NCBI GenBank assembly: GCA_046052065.1
Contig: JBJOND010000061.1
Span: forward strand, 1-18,679
DNA: 18,679 nucleotides
Direction: 5' to 3'
From: CAINEC01 sp046052065
Lineage (GTDB): Bacteria; Bacteroidota; Bacteroidia; AKYH767-A; OLB10
Within the stretch, counting starts at the first letter, position 1. Each line of letters begins with the position of its first letter. Under the pieces are notes generated by a model. That model was not told where the DNA came from. It worked only from the letters and a program-made list of their open reading frames with translations, and searched no databases. Shown here one piece after another: positions 15,139 to 18,679 of the stretch. Position numbers and translations under genes: made by a program.

Positions 15139-16158
15139 TTAAGCGTAAACATTCACCTCTGGAATAATTTTAACTTGAAATTTTTCAAAAACAGAATCTT
15201 GTATTGCTAAAGCCAATTGATAAATTTCATCGCCTGTTGCATTTCCATAATTTACCAACACCAGCGCCTGATCTTTATGTGAACCACAATTACCTACCAC
15301 CTTTCCTTTCCAACCACATTGTTCAATTAACCATCCTGCAGCTACTTTATAGCCAGTGTTTGTCGGATAGGCCACCACGTTAGGATAGGCATTTTTCAAT
15401 CTTTCATGTTCTGTTGCACTTATTTCAGGATTCTTGAAAAACGATCCTGAATTTCCAAGAACTGCAGGATTCGGCAACTTGGAACTACGTATGGCAATAA
15501 CAGCATCACTCACATTTTTTATGGTAGGATGCTCAACATTCATTGTTTGAAGTTGTTGCTGAATTGCGCCATAGGTTGTATTTACCGTTGGATGTAATGA
15601 TAAACGAAAAGTAACAGATGTTATAAAATACTGATTCTTTTTTTCATTCTTAAAAACGCTTTCCCGATATCCGAATTTACAATCAGCATTACTGAATTTT
15701 TCCAATTGCAACGAAGACAGATTCAACGCCTCTAATTCATAAAAAACATCTTTCATCTCTACTCCATATGCACCAATATTTTGCATAGGCCCTGCTCCTA
15801 CACTACCAGGAATCAAGCTCATATTCTCAACACCGCCAAATCCATTTTCTATACAAAACAAAACGAAGTCGTGCCAAACCTCTCCCGATGCAGCTTTCAC
15901 AAAAACAAAATCAGCATCACGCTTAATATCTTCAATTCCTTTTAAGTTGTTATGAATAATTAATCCCTGAAAATCTTTTGTAAGCAATACATTACTGCCT
16001 CCACCTAAAAACATTTTAGGCATTGTTGCAAATTGCTTATCCTGCAATAGATGAATCAACTCATCAATCGAATGTATCGAGGTAAAATACTCAGCATTAA
16101 CATCCAATCCGAAGGTATTATACTTTTTAAGCGACTTGCTTTGCTCTATATGCGGCAT
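15139..16158 (-). CDS. murB: UDP-N-acetylenolpyruvoylglucosamine reductase
   Basis: A 339-residue cytoplasmic FAD enzyme that reduces UDP-N-acetylenolpyruvoylglucosamine to UDP-N-acetylmuramate with NADPH, the second committed step of peptidoglycan synthesis. FAD-binding motifs LGGGSNVLL (51-59) and IPGSVGAGPMQNIGAYG (116-132) are clear. Catalytic residues match E. coli MurB: R165 in GYRES, the proton-donating serine S239 in NSGSFFKNP, and E334 in IPEV at the C-terminus. Length (E. coli 342) and the Y164 context place it in the type I group. The ATG at 16158 gives the usual N-terminus (KKYNTFGLDV). It follows rarA by 21 bases on the same strand and is probably in the same transcript. Confidence 0.97.
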   Translation of the reverse strand: MPHIEQSKSLKKYNTFGLDVNAEYFTSIHSIDELIHLLQDKQFATMPKMFLGGGSNVLLTKDFQGLIIHNNLKGIEDIKRDADFVFVKAASGEVWHDFVLFCIENGFGGVENMSLIPGSVGAGPMQNIGAYGVEMKDVFYELEALNLSSLQLEKFSNADCKFGYRESVFKNEKKNQYFITSVTFRLSLHPTVNTTYGAIQQQLQTMNVEHPTIKNVSDAVIAIRSSKLPNPAVLGNSGSFFKNPEISATEHERLKNAYPNVVAYPTNTGYKVAAGWLIEQCGWKGKVVGNCGSHKDQALVLVNYGNATGDEIYQLALAIQDSVFEKFQVKIIPEVNVYA

Positions 16159-16179
16159 TCAACGAAAATAGTAAATAAG

Positions 16180-17442
16180 TCAGTATCCGTATTTGTCCTT
16201 CCAACGATCTTTCAAGAACTTTCTTAACTCCTGCTCGCGTGCATTATTTCCTGGCTCATAGATTCGAACATTCTTCAAACTATCAGGCATAAATTCTAAA
16301 TCGACAAAATTGTTTTCATAATTATGCGCGTATTCATACCCTTCTCCATAGTTTATTTCTTTCATAAAAGAGGTTACTGGGTTTCTTAGATGCAAAGGAA
16401 CTGATGGATCACCATATTCCTGAATAAGCTTCTGTGCTTTCTTATAAGCCATATAGGACGCATTACTCTTAGGAGATGATGCTAGGTAAATTGCAGTCTG
16501 TGATAAGTTCAATGCACACTCTGGATACCCAATCATTTCAACGGCCTGAAAACATGCAGTTGCAATCAAGAGCGCATTCGGATTTGCATTACCAATGTCT
16601 TCACTCGCCAAAACCAACATTCGTCGTGCAATAAACTTTGGATCTTCTCCCCCCTTTAGCATACGCGTCATCCAATAGACAGCAGCATTGGGATCACTTC
16701 CTCTCAAAGATTTTATAAACGCCGATATAATATCATAATGTTGCTCACCATTTTTATCGTATTGCGCGATACGTTGATGCGATAATTTCAAAACCAGCTC
16801 ATCTGTAATTTCTATTGTTTCACTTTCTGATGCTGTGCAAACTAGCTCTAGAACATTCAACAACTTTCTTCCATCTCCTCCAGCTATTTTAAACATTGCG
16901 GAGGTCTCTTTAACTATGATGTTTTTCTTAGAAAGCAACTCATCATTATGTATTGCAAATTCAACAATTTGCAAAAGGTCTTTTTCTGTTAACGGATTTA
17001 AAATATAAACCTGACAACGTGAGAGCAATGGACGAATCACTTCGAAAGAAGGATTCTCGGTTGTAGCACCAATTAAAATAATTATTCCTTGTTCAACAGC
17101 ACCTAATAACGAATCTTGCTGTGATTTATTAAAACGATGAATTTCATCGATGAACAAAATTGATTTACCATTTTGCTTCGCCTTTTCAATAACCTCACGC
17201 ACATCTTTTACACCTGCATTAATTGCACTCAATGTAAACATTGGCAATCCAATTTCGGCAGCAATGATAGTCGCCAATGATGTTTTACCGATACCAGGTT
17301 CGCCCCAAAATATAATTGAGGGCATTGACTTACTTTCAATAAACTTTCTGATAACTCCGTGTTCACCTGTCAGATGTTGCTGACCAACTATATCATTTAA
17401 TGATTTAGGTCGTAGTCGCTCGGCTAATGGAATATGATTCAT
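16180..17442 (-). CDS. rarA: Replication-associated recombination protein A (AAA+ ATPase)
   Basis: A 420-residue clamp-loader-like ATPase of the RarA/MgsA/WRNIP1 family that acts at stalled replication forks and single-strand/double-strand DNA junctions. Residues 5-20 carry the family start (PLAERLRPKSLNDIVGQ). Walker A is GEPGIGKTS at 47-55, Walker B FIDEIHRFNKSQQD at 97-110, sensor 1 GATTENPSF at 125-133, and the SRC arginine finger region is at about 141-143. The C-terminal half carries the tetramerisation part (SLRGSDPNAAVYWMTRML, then RRMLVLASEDIGNA). Length is close to E. coli RarA (447). It starts 5 bases after the stop of the OmpA-like gene, a tight operon junction. The gene is intact, with a good ATG start. 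Confidence 0.96.
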   Translation of the reverse strand: MNHIPLAERLRPKSLNDIVGQQHLTGEHGVIRKFIESKSMPSIIFWGEPGIGKTSLATIIAAEIGLPMFTLSAINAGVKDVREVIEKAKQNGKSILFIDEIHRFNKSQQDSLLGAVEQGIIILIGATTENPSFEVIRPLLSRCQVYILNPLTEKDLLQIVEFAIHNDELLSKKNIIVKETSAMFKIAGGDGRKLLNVLELVCTASESETIEITDELVLKLSHQRIAQYDKNGEQHYDIISAFIKSLRGSDPNAAVYWMTRMLKGGEDPKFIARRMLVLASEDIGNANPNALLIATACFQAVEMIGYPECALNLSQTAIYLASSPKSNASYMAYKKAQKLIQEYGDPSVPLHLRNPVTSFMKEINYGEGYEYAHNYENNFVDLEFMPDSLKNVRIYEPGNNAREQELRKFLKDRWKDKYGY

Positions 17443-17447
17443 CTTAT

Positions 17448-18679
17448 TTACTCAGCTACAGACAGCACAGTGATTTCAATTCGATTATTTACCTGATGGT
17501 CTTCTTCAATGCAAAGTAAACGTCCTTTACATTGATTAAGAATTTTTGATGATCCATACCCCTTAAACTCCATTTGTGAAGCACTCACTCCAGCTTTTAT
17601 TAAAGATTGCTTTACCCGTTGCGCACGTTGTGTGGTGAGCGTTTTATTCTCATTATCATTACCACGAACATCTGTATAAGAACCGATTTCAACTTTCACC
17701 CCTGGATTGTCCTTTAAAACAGCAGCCAATAATTGCAAAGACTCTTCCGACGCAGGAAGCAAATTAGTTGATTTCTTATTAAATGAAATTCCATACCAAA
17801 CAAATGGCCTATTAATATCAATTGGCTTTAAATCAAACTTAACAAAAATTGTATCTGATTGCCTAGCTCCATGCGTATCTATTGTAAACTTCTTTTGGTA
17901 GTGAATTTTATCACGACACTTAATTTCAAAAGTATGTTCTGACTCAACCATAAAAGTTAAAATCCCCTCTGAACCACTAGTATATTTCTTATAAAATTTT
18001 CCGTCTTTAAACACCGACAAACTAGCATCAGAAATTCGCTCATGAGACAATTGATCAACAACTTGAACCTGCACTACAATTTGTGGTGGTGTTCGCTTAA
18101 ACTCATAAATTTTATCATAACCGTCTCCACGACTTGAAGAAAACAATCCATTATAACCTGTGCTATCACAGATGTATCCGAAATCATCCTGCGAAGAGTT
18201 GACAGGATATCCAATATTAAGAGGAACCGACCATGCACCATTTGAAAAATTCGACTCGTAAATATCTAATCCACCTAAACCAAAATTTCCATCTGAAGAA
18301 AAATAAATTGTAGAATCATTTAATACGAAAGGAAACATTTCGTTACCTGTAGTGTTAATTGCACTACCTAAATTTTCTGGAGCACTCCATGTATTATTTA
18401 GTTTCGTTGTTTTATAAATATCTGTTCCACCATACCCCCAAGAAAGGTTTGCAATAAAGTACATTACATCACCACGTGAATTAAGTGTTGGATGCCCAAA
18501 AGAATATTCATCACTACCTAATTTCAAAGGACCAACAATTGTTGCATTGGAATTTTTAATATCGGCCTCAAATATTTTTAAAACATTAGTGTTCTTTTTA
18601 TTCTTTTCAATTTTATTGCTGATGTAATTATTACGCGTAAAATAAATTTTAGAAGTTGTACGATCGTAAGTAACCGGAC
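17448..18679 (-). CDS. PorE-like envelope protein: beta-propeller, CRD-like and OmpA domains (N-terminus outside window)
   Basis: The frame stays open to the window edge, so 409 residues are visible and the start is missing; the TTG at 18527 is internal, since the residues before it continue the propeller. Visible order: PD40/WD40-like propeller blades (about 1-197, with motifs such as SRGDVMYF, DSTIYFSSDG and GLGGLDIYES), a carboxypeptidase-regulatory-like beta domain (about 200-280, VQVVDQLSHERISDASLSVF), and an OmpA C-terminal domain (about 295-405). The peptidoglycan-binding pair is present: D336 in SYTD and R351 in QRAQR, spaced 15 residues as in E. coli OmpA (D271, R286). The same layout occurs in PorE, a T9SS lipoprotein that ties the secretion machine to the cell wall, but Bacteroidota carry many such paralogues, so the PorE role is inference. 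It leads a cluster with rarA and murB. Confidence 0.88.
   Translation of the reverse strand, partial: PVTYDRTTSKIYFTRNNYISNKIEKNKKNTNVLKIFEADIKNSNATIVGPLKLGSDEYSFGHPTLNSRGDVMYFIANLSWGYGGTDIYKTTKLNNTWSAPENLGSAINTTGNEMFPFVLNDSTIYFSSDGNFGLGGLDIYESNFSNGAWSVPLNIGYPVNSSQDDFGYICDSTGYNGLFSSSRGDGYDKIYEFKRTPPQIVVQVQVVDQLSHERISDASLSVFKDGKFYKKYTSGSEGILTFMVESEHTFEIKCRDKIHYQKKFTIDTHGARQSDTIFVKFDLKPIDINRPFVWYGISFNKKSTNLLPASEESLQLLAAVLKDNPGVKVEIGSYTDVRGNDNENKTLTTQRAQRVKQSLIKAGVSASQMEFKGYGSSKILNQCKGRLLCIEEDHQVNNRIEITVLSVAE

Noticed and set aside
15110..15145. TTAATTA/TAATTAA inverted repeat after murB as a terminator
   Set aside because: The arms are pure A/T with a long loop and overlap the murB stop codon; this is chance in AT-rich DNA.
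18525..18527. TTG as start of the OmpA-like protein
   Set aside because: The frame is open upstream to the window edge, and the 50 extra residues read as propeller sequence.

Overview
The window looks like a chromosome segment of a Bacteroidota bacterium, probably of the Flavobacteriales/Crocinitomicaceae type, though the lineage below phylum is a guess. Three things support the phylum. Two proteins end in type IX secretion (T9SS) C-terminal sorting domains with an FPNP/YPNP motif. Bacteroidota-type -7 boxes (TAnnTTTG) sit upstream of the tRNA and of the hipB-like gene. The genes are AT-rich and lack Shine-Dalgarno sequences.

Layout: (1) 1-3526, secreted surface proteins: the 3' end of an Ig/PKD-like T9SS protein with a terminator, then a complete T9SS protein made of three exact 227-residue tandem repeats of DUF4397-like domains, also with a terminator. 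(2) 3527-4699, a mostly non-coding stretch with a REP-like element, a hairpin and a 40-codon winged-helix-like remnant, then a small XRE-type regulator divergent from the next operon. (3) 4700-10631, a complete type I restriction-modification operon hsdM-hsdS-hsdR with ATGA overlaps at both junctions. (4) 10663-12318, a HipBA-type toxin-antitoxin operon on the minus strand, convergent with hsdR. (5) 12683-12757, initiator tRNA-fMet with its own -7 box and a terminator. (6) 12796-15026, a minus-strand pair coupled by a 4-base overlap: a soluble hybrid histidine kinase with an N-terminal cNMP-binding fold, and an HD-domain phosphohydrolase. (7) 15139-18679, a minus-strand cluster of a PorE-like propeller/OmpA envelope protein (cut by the window edge), rarA and murB.

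Regions 2-4 form an accessory defence block (restriction-modification plus toxin-antitoxin plus regulator) between surface-protein genes and housekeeping genes. No integrase, transposase, CRISPR array or attachment repeat was found. The items most worth a second look are the mosaic 681-bp repeats in the DUF4397 gene, the ACTATA motifs between the XRE gene and hsdM, the C-terminal tryptophan of the HipB-like antitoxin, and the kinase/HD pair whose cNMP fold lacks the usual phosphate-binding arginine. I do not see a system that is clearly new to biology; the kinase/HD pair is the least explained module.
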